From positions 22,066,354 to 22,130,353 of the forward strand of contig NC_045132.1 of assembly GCF_007655135.1 (NCBI RefSeq): a stretch of DNA of 64,000 nucleotides, in the 5' to 3' direction. The translations under genes were made by a program, and so were the position numbers. The notes below the pieces were generated by a model, which saw only the letters and a program-made list of their open reading frames with translations, had not been told where the DNA came from and ran no database searches. The DNA comes from Punica granatum (lineage: Eukaryota; Streptophyta; Magnoliopsida; Myrtales; Lythraceae). This document shows, piece by piece, positions 28,631 through 39,445 of this stretch; position 1 is the first letter of the stretch; every line of letters starts with the position of its first letter.

Positions 28631-29869
28631 TAGCAGCAATAATGTGGTATATCTTTCTTTCTTTCTTGCCTGTATTCTACGCCATTGCAAGAGTATTTTC
28701 CATTTTATCCTTTTCATTTCTAGTCAATTGAGAGCGATGAACACGTCACTTCTCTAGGCACGAGCTTCTGCTCGGTTTCCTCGGTCTTGAATCTTCTATC
28801 CCGAGTAATGTCATTAACTGTCTCCAAGCTGAGTGCAGATTCTTGTATGGCCATTTGCAGAGTACTGTGGGTTATGGATATCCTTGATTGTTGTTTTCGT
28901 GGACCGCTGTATTTGTTTGAAGTTGGTTATGGTGCCGGTGAAATATCTCGTGATCGAGATAGAACCAAATGGTGGTCCACAAGGGTATCGGGGACTTTTG
29001 CTGTCTGGAATCAGCCAATACTGGTCTTTGGATGTTCTAGGCAGCATACCGATCGATAATGACCTGAAATAGATGAGAATTGTGGCTGGTACCTGGATTG
29101 TGGACTCTGAACGCTATCCATGGCAATGGAACTTTGAGGCAAATCCGAGAACATTTAAGCAAGGATTGCCCACACCGCACGATCTCTTTCTTGAAGCTGT
29201 GTTCTTTCCCATTAATGGAACATGTGATCATGGTCCTAAGGACATGAAAGGATGGACATTTACGGGCCATATCTTGGTCCTAAGAAGAGATGGGGTCGGT
29301 CGACATATAGATCAATGAGGAACTCCGTATTACTCAGTCCAAGTAAACTATATATCTTCTCGACGGATAAATATAGAAAGAGAGACGGTTCGCACACGAT
29401 AGAGATAAGGACTTCTCTGTAGAAGTTGAATGCTACATAGATCCCAATGGTTTCTCGATTTGATACAGAATTTGACATGGATACATTAGGATTGCTGGGG
29501 CCGTTGCCATTTCTTTGTGGAAACTCATCGTCTTTTCGTTTCACATGAACCTTCCGGGTCAAAGTACAAAAGATGTTTAATAGGTCATTTACTCCAGTTC
29601 AGTCAATCTAGTCTCCCAAAGATCACCGGGAATTCGTCGTCCATTTGTGAAAACCTGTACTTAGCTCCAATGCTCTTCGACGATTTGTAAACTCGGTACA
29701 TTGAAGGCCTATCCCTCAGCCTAGAGACGACACACAGGCGACTCTCATAACCTCGATGATCTCCTCATCGTATCCTCGCCCTCGAAGAGACCTATCAATC
29801 ACATCCTTCCCCCGTCCTGAGCCACTAAGCTGACTAACCCAATCCACCAAGTTCCCCATATATACACCT
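28631..29869. repeat. Segmental duplication, left copy
   Basis: Matches 34609-35718 in the same orientation. Shared runs include GGCCATTTGCAGAGTACTGT (28850 and 34669), AAATATCTCGT followed by ATCGAGA, AAGAGATGGGGTCGGTCGAC (29285 and 35107), and the 3' coding end of the receptor pseudokinase. The left copy has roughly 150 bp extra near 28650-28800 and many substitutions, so the duplication is old. Confidence 0.85.
29599..29869 (-). pseudogene. Truncated pseudogene of the BIR-like receptor kinase (3' end only)
   Basis: On the minus strand the fragment reads NLVDWVSQLSGSGRGKD, then SLRGRGYDEE and VMRVAC, nearly identical to residues 524-563 of the intact gene at 35442-37271. Just after that a 4-bp deletion relative to the intact copy shifts the frame into a stop (about 29716). 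The remaining nucleotides down to the former stop are still alignable. Homology ends upstream at about 29869, so at most the last 90 codons were copied. No promoter or start exists for it. Confidence 0.85.
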
Positions 29870-30460
29870 GCGTCTCCAACATCTGCAACCTGATCGCGGC
29901 CCTGCCAACCATCTACACCCTGATCGCGGTCGCCAACCGGCTCAAACCACACTGGGGACCCCGATCGGGGGGTGGGTGGCCGAATGGGGCGCCCCTAATC
30001 CCCTGAATTGAGAGCTCCCAACGGCTGGGATCCCTCAATTGTATAAACAGAATAAAAAATATAGTTGAATTTGAAATGTGTTTTCTTTTTTCAATTGAAA
30101 ATTGCTAATAACTAATAAGAATGATACTTATTAGAATCTAGGTGGGGGGACCCCCTTCGGTCATCCACCCCCTGACCGGGGTCGCCGACGTGGTATGAGC
30201 CAACCGATGATCTCAATCGAGGGTTGGGTGGTCGGCGGGGCCACCCCTGACGCCCCCCATTTGAGGGATCTCAGTGATCCCTGAATCAAAATCGTCGATC
30301 GGCTCAGACTAAGTCGACAACCTCCATCGAGGGTGGGTGGCCGACGATGGCTTTTGTTGGAATCCCACAAATCGGGGGGTTAGGGGGCACCTTCGTCGAC
30401 CACCCAATCCCAGATCGAGGTTGCCAGTGTAGAGATCCCACCGCCTCCTCCGATCCCAAA
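29870..30460. repeat. GC-rich degenerate repeat patch
   Basis: In strongly AT-rich surroundings this patch repeats variants of GATCGAGGTYGCC and GGGTGGGTGGCCGACG in both orientations (for example near 29895, 29930, 30170, 30330 and 30420) and includes GGGATCCCT/AGGGATC near-palindromes. It resembles decayed transposon sequence; I cannot assign a family. Open frames here are low-complexity shadows. Confidence 0.5.
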
Positions 30461-30614
30461 CTTGCTTTTTTAAAAAAAAATTATACTATATTATATAATT
30501 TTTTCTCAATTTATGGCCCTCAAGTTTTTAATCGGATGTTAATTTGTATGGTGCGTTCATTATTTGTTAGAACTACTATATTTGCATGAACATTTTTCTT
30601 TATCATTTATCTTT

Positions 30615-31042
30615 GAGTAAACTAGCAATTTTGTCCCTGAGATAGTCAAATTGTATCAATCAGGCCCCTTGGATGAAATCTGCATCATGCTAGTCCCTAA
30701 TAACATCAAATTAATCCCTTATAACATCAAATTCGTTCCTCGCAACATCAAATTGGTCCTCGTAACATTAAATTAGTCCCTTATAACATCAATTTGGTCC
30801 TTCATAACTCTAACAACGCCTCGGAAAAAAATAGAGGATCCAATTGGTGTTATGAATGATCGAATTGATAGTGCGAAAGGACCACATTGATGCTTGCAGA
30901 CTAATTTGATGTTGTAAGGGACTAATTTAATGTTATAAAGGACCAATTTGATGTAACTAGGGACTAACTTGATGTAGATTTCATCCAAGGGATCTGATTG
31001 ATGCAATTTGACTATCTGATGGACCAAATTGCTAGTTTACTC
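30615..31042. mobile_element. Foldback Mutator-like MITE with 9-bp target duplication
   Basis: The element is almost one inverted repeat. It begins GAGTAAACTAGCAATTTTGT and ends with the complement of GAGTAAACTAGCAATTTGGT; the arms run about 200 bp each around a small centre near 30820-30840. Each arm carries several ACATCAAATTNGTCC-like units. Flanking it exactly are TTTATCTTT at 30606-30614 and TTTATCTTT at 31043-31051, a perfect 9-bp direct repeat, the hallmark of Mutator-like transposition. No transposase is encoded, so it is non-autonomous. Confidence 0.9.
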
Positions 31043-31051
31043 TTTATCTTT

Positions 31052-34000
31052 TAATTTATAGCTTGATAGATTTTGAGGTGATACATTGATTTACCATACA
31101 TTAAATGAATTGAGACCGAAAGAAGTAATACAATTATCAATTTTGATATAATTTTTCTTCATAAAGAGGTGTACTACCAGTGTTTGATTAAGTATATTAT
31201 TTTATTATTCAAAATTAAATCATTACTAATTTATTATTTCTAATGAAATCGGGATTCATTGATGTACGTAAGTTATAAAAAGTTTCAAATCGATTTGTTA
31301 CAGGACTTACTTTGAAAAGAAGCTTATACACAATTAATAATTTTAAGGTAATTACGCTCTTATTGTAGTATCATCCAGTTAATGTTGAAATAAAAATGTC
31401 GTTTTTGCTTGATGAATGATTTTTTTTCGGGGTTATTTTTTGATATCTTTTTTGCCTTTTTTTGCGAACTTCCTCACTGACACACAAGCATGGCAAATAG
31501 CTTACTTGTTAGGTGCAGGCGTGCCAAGGCGCAATCTCAAGGAGTTGTGGCAAAATCGTCAGCCGATCTCACTGTGCTGAAACATGCCACCGCCCCAGGG
31601 GTTCATAGAGGTAGAGCGAGTCGAACGGATGATGATGTTGATCAGACGATTACAACGGCCCCAGGATTTGGCCGCTTAGATCCTTCCTGAGCGAGCGCGT
31701 ACTACTTATCAACTTGACGAATGGAACGGCCCGAAAGCTTATTCGAAGGATGGCGAGCTCTCGGCCGTATTCTGTGCGTAAGCTCTGTGGGTTGGGTTAT
31801 CTGAAAAAGCTGAACCGCGGTCCCAAAAACTTGATCCGTGAGTAGAGGCCGACGGGTTGGCAACCAAATAACTCCATAAGGCTAAATGGGTTTGCTCCAC
31901 AAAGCAATTTAGTGCATGGTAAGTAAAAGTACGATAATATAAAAGGTGAAAAAAAAAAGGTAAAGATAGAAAAGTAGTGTGTGTTTGATTGATACGCAGA
32001 GGGGATATAAAATAGTCGAACTTAGCTTATATAGGCTAAAGTCCTATAGTGATGCCCAAGACATCGAAATTGGAAAGTATCTCACAAAATAAGCAATTAG
32101 TTAATCCTATGACTATTGAAAATATTTTCCATTTATTTAGAGGTCCTAAGGTTGCGTTTGGTGCATTCCTAGACAAGATGACTAGTAATTCATATTACTA
32201 TCAATATAGATCACCGCCTATTAAATTACCGGTAATGTGGAATGCCAGTGTTTGGTGTATGGCCATCACATTACCGGCAATCTTGTTTTCCTTGTTTGGT
32301 ACATGCTGGACGTCCAAAAATTGCAAATTAAGTGTCCATAATACCCTTCTATATTATAATAAAAGATAATTTTTAAAAGGAGTAAAATTGGAACCCTTGA
32401 CGGCGGCATGAACATGGTGCCACTGTTGACGCCCAGGAAGCTGCTATGGATTGAATTCCACATAGCTCCAATCAAAGCATATAGGCTTTAAGGCTTCAGA
32501 ATGAAGCTTGAAATCTTCGATCCGAAGAGTAAGGCTCTGAACTGAAGCATGATTAGAAGCACACGGGTAGAGCTTCGATTCATTGTTATGTCGTCGGAGC
32601 TTCATGATCGAAACATCTGAACTTCAAATCGAAGCCTGGAGTTCTGTTGAAGCTTAGATGCTTCAAAAATGGCTGGTAGAGCTAATCATTCATGCTTTGC
32701 AAAGGTTTCAGTCACGGGGGAGAAGGAGGAGATGAGAGAAGATGATGAGGGCAATTTTGAAAAATAATTTTTTGAGATTACTAGCTGAGTGGGGATTCAT
32801 TTAGACACCTTCGTTAGTGGTAATGTACATTACTAAATGAGTGGTAACATGAATTCCATGGGTATTTAGATTACTAGTTATTTGGTTCAACCAAACATGG
32901 TAATATGGTGGATCCTGAAAATTTAAAAGCATTCACTTAAATTCCCTTATACTAAACACACCCGAATAGCCTAAAATAAAGAGAATCAAATCAACTCTAG
33001 AATGATAAGTCCAAATCACAAAAAAAAATAAAAAAAATTAATAATAATAATAATAAAGAAAAAAAAACAGAAAAATCTTGTATCAGACTACTTGTCTTCT
33101 CGTAGTTGGATCTCCAAGTTTTTGGAATGCTCCAAATTCCACGAAATTTTAACCGACTCCATGTTTGTAATGTATAAAATGCATTTGACGGAGGAAAAAA
33201 GATAATTTTATACTCGAATTTGAATTTGTAACAGATACAAATGTAAAGGAATTGATAAATGCCACTTAGACTAATGGACTTTTGTCTAGAATCTCAGAAA
33301 AAGTGATTCAATTTCTGCCATTTTTATGATATTACATATTTCAATCCTATTGGATACCAAAAAAATAAATGGATTCGGGATTTGATGACCGACCAATCCT
33401 TAAGGTTTTTTTTTTCAAATAATAATTTTATTCAACTCAATTCTATTATTTCTCAAATTCAACCAGACAATCATTACTGCTATATATATTTTTAACATTT
33501 AATAATAATTTTTCACTTATATTTTTTTCAACTATTTTTTATAATTATTTTTTAATAATAAAATTTTCATTTAATTTTTATAATCAATTTGTTAATAATA
33601 AATTTCTCATCTATATATATATATATATATTCACACATTAGTATATTTATTAATATTTACAATTATAGTACAAAATCAAGTTGAATTATATCACTTATTC
33701 AACTCGAAAACCAAAGGCAAACTAAATTTTCCAAGACTTGTCCATTTCTACCCCAATCAGGAGCAATCTAAATGGGGGAAGATCCAAGTCATTATGGAAA
33801 GCCACCGGCTCGTCCATGTTCATGCATCAATTATCGTATATGCCAAAATATCCAACCCATACTGCCATATCAACTCCACAGCCGTCCATATGCTTGAGTT
33901 TCTTGGACCGTATATTTCCATTGGGTTAGTCCAATTTGTGGGCTCCATTCGGTCCACTACAGATCGAGACCCGCATTTATTGGGAAGTGCATAAAATAGA

Positions 34001-34608
34001 TGTAAACAATATTTTTAACACAATCCATTCGATTTTAATTAAATTTTATTTAACATAATACGTAAAATTATTTAAATTAGTTACAATAAAAAATTATTCA
34101 ATTACGTCAATGAAGCTGATAGCACCGATGGGACATGGGAGACTCGAGGAGGTAGAGTCCTCAGGGGAATTGAGAAGTGGCATTTTTCACGAAAATCAAT
34201 TTCCGTGCTTCCTTGGTCTTCGCCTTTGACCATGAGCAAAATAAGATTAATCTAGATAGGCTCCTTTGACACGGTACAGTTGTTTGCTATGTTATTTTAA
34301 TTTTGTAGTTTTTTTTTTTTTTGAATGTTTATTAATTACTTTATTTCAAGTGCGGAGTATTTTTACTCAGTACTATATACTCGAACTAAAATCTTAAATA
34401 TTTTAAGAAAAAATACCACGATCTTGTAGTTAAATTACTAAACTGCGTTTCCATAATGCCATGTTCTATTTTCTGCTGAGGAGGAAATAAAATTAATTAA
34501 ATGATTGTGTCGTTGTATGACATTATATTGGACCGAGGATAGATGCGGGATTCGAATTAGAAGGAAAGATAATTGAAAGAACCAACAGAAAGATGTTTTT
34601 TTTTTCTG
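31052..34608. other. Intergenic repeat-rich DNA
   Basis: No gene is supported. The segment 31450-31900 has near-average GC and some short frames without motifs. A possible 814-bp MITE spans 32150-32963 (ends GGTTGCGTTTGGT and the complement of GGGTGTGTTTAGT, no clean target duplication). Within it, GAAGCTT-containing units recur (32500-32660). The part 33330-33700 is very AT-rich. Confidence 0.4.
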
Positions 34609-35718
34609 TAGCAGCAACAATGTGGTATGTCAACAACTGTCTTCAAGTTCTGTACGGATTCTTTCATGGCCATTTGCAGAGTACTGTGGGTTATTGTTGA
34701 TATCGTTGATTATTGTTTTCGTCTCTGCTATAAATGTCGCGAGTTGTTGGTTTGGTGCCGATGAAATATCTCGTAATCGAGACATAACCAAATGGTGGCG
34801 TCCACAAGGGTACTGGGGACTTTTTGCCGCGGAATCAACCAATATTAGTCTTTGGATGCTCCAGGCAACATATATATATATATATAATGACCTGAATTTT
34901 CATTGTAGATGAGAATCGCAACTGGTACCAGGATTGTTGATACACTATCCGTGGCAATATAACATTTAAGCAAAGGATTGCCCGCAGCACAGGATCTAAT
35001 TTCTTGAAGTTGTCTGCTTCCCCCATCAATGGGGCTCTAGTTGCATGTGATCAAGTCCTAAGGACAAGGACGACGGGATGGACAATTACCAGCCATTTCT
35101 TGGCCCTGAGAAGAGATGGGGTCGGTCGACATCTAGATCGATCAGGGACTCCGACTCCGTTTATTACTCGGTCCAAGTAAACTTTCTCCTCCACAGGCAA
35201 AACATAGACAGGGAGACGGTTGAAACGCGATAGAGATAAGAACATCTCTGTAAAAAATTGAGTGCTACATAGATCAAAATGGTTTCTTCATATGGTACAG
35301 AATTTGACATAGATAGATACATTACGATTACTAGGGCCGCTGCCCTCCTTTCATGCGGAAATTCGTCGGCTTTTTTGTTTCAGATACACTTAATAGATTG
35401 AAGTACAAAAGATGTTTAAAAGACAGATCACTTACTTCGCTTCAGTCGGAATCTTGTCTCCCAAAGATCATCGGGAACTCGTCATCCATTTCTGAGAACC
35501 CATGCTTAGCCCCGATGCTCTTCAGCGATTCATAAACTCGGTACATTGAAGGCCTATCCCTCAGCCTCGAGACGACACATGAACAGGCGACTCTCATGAC
35601 CTCCGTGATCTCCTCATCATATCCTCTGCCTCGAAGAGACCTATCGATCGCATCCTTCCCTCGTCCTGAGCCGCTCAGCTGACTCGCCCAGTCCACCAAG
35701 TTTCCCTTATATACACCG
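34609..35718. repeat. Segmental duplication, right copy
   Basis: Right-hand partner of 28631-29869, same orientation, about 5.9 kb away. It covers the 3' flank and the last ~275 bases of the coding region of the BIR-like gene. Because this copy is joined to an intact gene, it is the likely source. Confidence 0.85.
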
Positions 35719-37271
35719 TCCACCGTATATACCTCAGGTGGCTGCTGCCCTGTCACCAGCTCCAGTAGCACGACCCCAAAGCTGTACACATCCTCCTTCA
35801 GGGAGGCCGCAATTGCGCCCAAGTCTTCCATGCCCCTGTACCCGAGCTGCCCCACGTCTGCATCCCTGATCGAGCTGGGACCATCATTCATGCCCACGAG
35901 CCTTGCAAGCCCAAAATCCGTCAAACGGGCTTCGAGGTCGTCATCCAGAAGGACCACATTTGAGCTCACGTTCTGGTGCAGACACGGGGGCTCGAGCCCA
36001 TGGTGGAGCCAGGCGAGGCCACGGGCAGCTCCGAGCCCAAGTCGGAGCCTTGTCGGCCAGTCCAAGGAGCAGTACGGACTAATCCCATATGGGTTGGATT
36101 CTTTCTCGTGTAAATTGGAGTGCAGAGACCCATTGTGCATATGCTTGTATACTAAGAGCTTCTCCTCCTCGACCATGCAGTATCCTAACAGCGGCACCAA
36201 GTTCGGGTGTCGCAGCTGCCCTAATCGGTTCATCTCCAACCGAAACTGCTTCTCACTGAGGTTACACCCACATAGTCGCTTAACAGCAAGTACCGAACCA
36301 TCGGGCAGAACAGCCCGATACGACACGCCGGTCTGATTCGAGCTCACGATGTTTCGGGGATCGAAACTATTTGTAGCGGCCAACAAATCGGCAAGCTTGA
36401 TCTTCACAAGTGGCTTCTGGAACAGGGAAACCTGGACAAGCTTATAAGCCCTAAGGAACTCAACCCAGTTGCTGTCTTCCCGACCACCCGCAGCTCCGTA
36501 CCCTCTCTTCCGCCGATTGAAGTATACCCACCAAACGAGGAACCCTAGAATCACAGATACAGCAGCCCCGACAACCCCGGCGGCAATAATCACGGCAAGG
36601 CTCTTATTGCTCAACCCGCCGCAGGACTTGAGCGGCTTCCCGCAGAGCCCGCTGTTGCCCGCGAAGGCTTCCTTACTGAATTTCGACAAATCGGCCGGTA
36701 TCGGGCCCGAGAGGCCGTTGCCCGCCACAGAGAGCTGCCTGAGGCGGTCCAATCGGGCCACCTCGTAGGGGATGGAGCCGGAGAGGCGGTTGTCGTTCAA
36801 GACTAGGTCGTTGAGGAACTTGCAGTCGGCTATCTGCGGCGGGATTGGGCCGGAGAGGGAGTTGTTGGAGAGATCTAGGGTGACCAAGTAGGGGAGCCAG
36901 GAGCAGATTTGCGGCGGGAGCGGGCCAGAGATAGAGTTTTCAGAGAGGTAGAGGGACTGAAGGCTGTGGCAGTACTTAAGCGACTCCGGAAAGCGGCCGG
37001 AGAGGCCGAAGGAGGAGAGGCGGATGCTGAGGAGGCGGCTCTCCTTGAGGTTCCAGCAGGTGACGCCGTCGAGGTTGCAGATGAAGGAGACGGAGGTGTT
37101 GGTGAAATCCCAGCCGGAAAGGCGGCCATCGGGGTCGGAGAGCGACCTCTTGATGCCCTCGAGGCAGAGGACGTCGTCCTCCACGGCCAGGCAAGGGAGG
37201 AGGAAGAAAGAGACTAGCAGAAGGAGGACGGCAATGTAGGTTGAGGGGTCGGCCCCGTTCTTCTTGCTCAT
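35442..37271 (-). CDS. BIR: BIR-type LRR receptor pseudokinase (BAK1-interacting receptor-like)
   Basis: Single-exon gene of 609 residues. Signal peptide (about 1-29), then the BIR N-cap EDDVLCLEGIKRSL, a WDF..CNLDGVTCW cap and about five LRRs to residue 210 (for example LVTLDLSNNSLSGPIP), a transmembrane helix (223-251) and a cytoplasmic kinase-like domain (about 300-590). The catalytic loop reads LHQNVSSN (431-438), so the HRD Asp is Asn. The Gly-rich loop is VSSNQTGVS and the APE region is YRGME. The Lys of VAVK (K331) and DFG (452-454) persist. A catalytically dead kinase is therefore expected. Known BIR2/BIR3 proteins bind BAK1 at the plasma membrane and hold it away from immune and brassinosteroid receptors. 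Length, lack of introns and sequence fit BIR2/BIR3/At1g69990 rather than BIR1. A broken copy of its 3' end lies at 29599-29869. Confidence 0.92.
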   Translation of the reverse strand: MSKKNGADPSTYIAVLLLLVSFFLLPCLAVEDDVLCLEGIKRSLSDPDGRLSGWDFTNTSVSFICNLDGVTCWNLKESRLLSIRLSSFGLSGRFPESLKYCHSLQSLYLSENSISGPLPPQICSWLPYLVTLDLSNNSLSGPIPPQIADCKFLNDLVLNDNRLSGSIPYEVARLDRLRQLSVAGNGLSGPIPADLSKFSKEAFAGNSGLCGKPLKSCGGLSNKSLAVIIAAGVVGAAVSVILGFLVWWVYFNRRKRGYGAAGGREDSNWVEFLRAYKLVQVSLFQKPLVKIKLADLLAATNSFDPRNIVSSNQTGVSYRAVLPDGSVLAVKRLCGCNLSEKQFRLEMNRLGQLRHPNLVPLLGYCMVEEEKLLVYKHMHNGSLHSNLHEKESNPYGISPYCSLDWPTRLRLGLGAARGLAWLHHGLEPPCLHQNVSSNVVLLDDDLEARLTDFGLARLVGMNDGPSSIRDADVGQLGYRGMEDLGAIAASLKEDVYSFGVVLLELVTGQQPPEVYTVDGVYKGNLVDWASQLSGSGRGKDAIDRSLRGRGYDEEITEVMRVACSCVVSRLRDRPSMYRVYESLKSIGAKHGFSEMDDEFPMIFGRQDSD

Positions 37272-37902
37272 GGCGGTGGAGGTGGAACCCAGATGAACCA
37301 GGGGTTTAGGGCAGATCGGGAATGGGAGAAGGGGGCTGTCGCTGTGGAGAATGGGCAGCCACCAATGACGGGTCAGAGAAGAAGAAGAGGACGAGGAGGA
37401 GTAGACCGCAGCTATCTTTTATTTGCTTTGACTGTTCTCTTATTTCTTTCTTTTTTGTCTGTATGGACAATAACTTATCTCCAATTGCGAAATTCCGATT
37501 AATTCAGATTTAAACCCGTCGGTTTACTAAAAGTGAATCTGTAAAATTTTTGTGATCGTAAATTTTCATCATTTATAAAATTTGAATTTGAGATTTAAGA
37601 AAGATGTCACACTGAATATCAAACTTGAACTTATAAAGACGTGAGTCAATACGATATATCCTCCTCATTTAAAAGAAAAATATGTCAGCACACTTATTTT
37701 TCAACCTACGAATTATTTTTTTTCCCATTGAAATCCCCCCTTTCTTCCATCTTCATTATGTTTTTATACAATATTTATTTTTTTGGATAAATTAAAATAT
37801 TTAATTTTATAAACTGAAAATTCTTGTTTGCTTTCTTTTCCCCTCAAAATGTGTCTTGTTTGGCAGAGAATAATGAATAAATGACACACTCAACCCAGAA
37901 TG
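37272..37902. other. Upstream region of the BIR-like gene
   Basis: The first ~130 bases are GA-rich on the plus strand (CT-rich on the coding strand) and probably hold the 5' untranslated region. The remainder is AT-rich without recognisable features. Confidence 0.4.
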
Positions 37903-38452
37903 TGCTGGGCCAGTTTCTCTCTTGTATGGAGAATGGTGAGGGTAGGTGTTGAAGGTAGTCTCACATGTAAAAGTTGAGAGAAAATCCATAGGTTTATAAG
38001 AAATAATGGTCTAGCAACCCATTACCTTAAGTTTTTGATTTGCGGATGGGCCCGAGTCTAAAGTAAGTCTGTAAATTTTTCCTAACAAGTAGTATCAGAA
38101 CCCAAGATAACGATTCTGGGGGAGTGCACACGCTGTGCGTGGAAACCCACACCACACTAAGGCCCTAGTGTGGAACTCGTGGCTAGTGAAGGGCCTAACA
38201 ATTGGTATCCGAGTCCGAAAGTGGAAGCCCGGCTTGAAGTCCTCCATATAGTCAAGAAGGGGGGAATTGTTGGGCCGATTTCTCTCCTGTATGGAGAATG
38301 GTGAGGGTAGGTATTGGAGGTAGTCTCACATGGAAAAGTTAAGTGGAAATTCATAGATTTATAAGAGATAATGATCTAACAACTCATTAGCTTAAGTTTT
38401 TGGTTTGCGAATGGGCCCGAATCTGAAGTAAGCCTGTGAATTTTTCCTAACA
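37903..38452 (+). mobile_element. TRIM retrotransposon with two 185-bp LTRs
   Basis: Two direct repeats of exactly 185 bp, 37903-38087 and 38268-38452, begin TG(C/T)TGGGCC and end TTCCTAACA, that is TG...CA. Two bases after the left repeat is TAGTATCAGAACC, close to the initiator tRNA-Met primer-binding site. Directly before the right repeat is the purine tract AGAAGGGGGGAA. The 180-bp interior has no coding capacity. Flanks are GAATG and AAATG, a target duplication matching at four of five bases. This is a complete non-autonomous miniature LTR element. Confidence 0.9.
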
Positions 38453-38924
38453 AAATGTACCAACGAATGTTTTTCATAATTTCATACTAGAATCTACCTT
38501 TCATTGGAATAATAGAGTGGATTATATTGTTATTACTGCTATTTTCAATCTAATTCAATTTTGTCTTTATTCATCCAATTTGGAGTTATTATTACTTAAA
38601 AACAATATCAACTAAAGTGGTTTTTCTACCTTGTGTCATACCATTGTATTGATTTGAGTAATAACAATGACAACTAAATAATAATGATGATGGTGATTTA
38701 TGATCATTGTTATTATGTGAATTCCTATGTAAAGCATCATACGAGAAGTATAACAATTTCTTTTCGGTAATAAAAATATATTAAGTTACTTTTGACATAT
38801 CTCGTGCGGAATGCATTATCTTTACGTAGTGTTAGTACTATTTTTAGCAAATAAATTCAATGTGGTGTTCAATTTGACTTCCCTCTAATTCCTTCCCTTT
38901 ATATGCGCATGTGCTTCTATTACT

Positions 38925-39091
38925 CTTTTTTTTTTCAATTACAAATGAGACTCATGAACCTAGTACATTGAAATATAAATCCTAAATATCTGATAAAGGG
39001 GCATTGATAGTCCCACTAAGTATCGAACCTGAAACCTATTGATTACCATGCGGAAGGTGCGCTACTGCGCTATACCCTCTCTTGATATGTC
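38925..39091 (-). mobile_element. tRNA-derived SINE (family B)
   Basis: On the minus strand it starts near TATAGCGCAGTAGCGCACC (A box), has CAGGTTCGATACTT (B box), a conserved body with AATGTACTAGG, and a poly-A tail (T run 38926-38935 on the plus strand). The direct repeat CTTCTATTACT at 38914-38924 and 39092-39102 is the target duplication. It is the same family as 49546-49689. Confidence 0.85.
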
Positions 39092-39206
39092 CTTCTATTA
39101 CTTCCAAACCATCTTACATTGCAAAAATGAACTTGAATGGAAATGGAATTTATTACGCCGATAGATTTGGTAATGGATAGAAAAGACAATACACCCAAGG
39201 ATGTTA

Positions 39207-39445
39207 ATGCTATGTTTAATTTGTAAATAACATTTTAAAATCAAATTTTGAAAAAAAAGTGGTATAAATGGTTATGTATGGGACCCACTCTTTGACTTTG
39301 TATGAGTTATGTGATTTTGATTTTGAAAAAGAGTGATATAAATGATGCTCATTCTTTGATTTTGTATGAGTTATTTTGTTTTGTTGTGGGTAAAATTAAG
39401 TTAAAGTCAGATTTTAAAATCTCACTTTGAATCCAAACGGAGCAT
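39207..39445. mobile_element. Tourist-like MITE
   Basis: Ends are ATGCTATGTTTAATTTG on the left and the complement of ATGCTCCGTTTGGATTC on the right, continuing inward to a shared ATTTTAAAATC block. TTA precedes the left end. Similar in termini and internal style to the elements at 58082-58257 and 61808-62053. Confidence 0.6.

Noticed and set aside
32150..32963. 814-bp MITE with GGTTGCGTTTGGT ends
   Set aside because: Terminal match has three mismatches and no target duplication was found, so not listed as a firm element.
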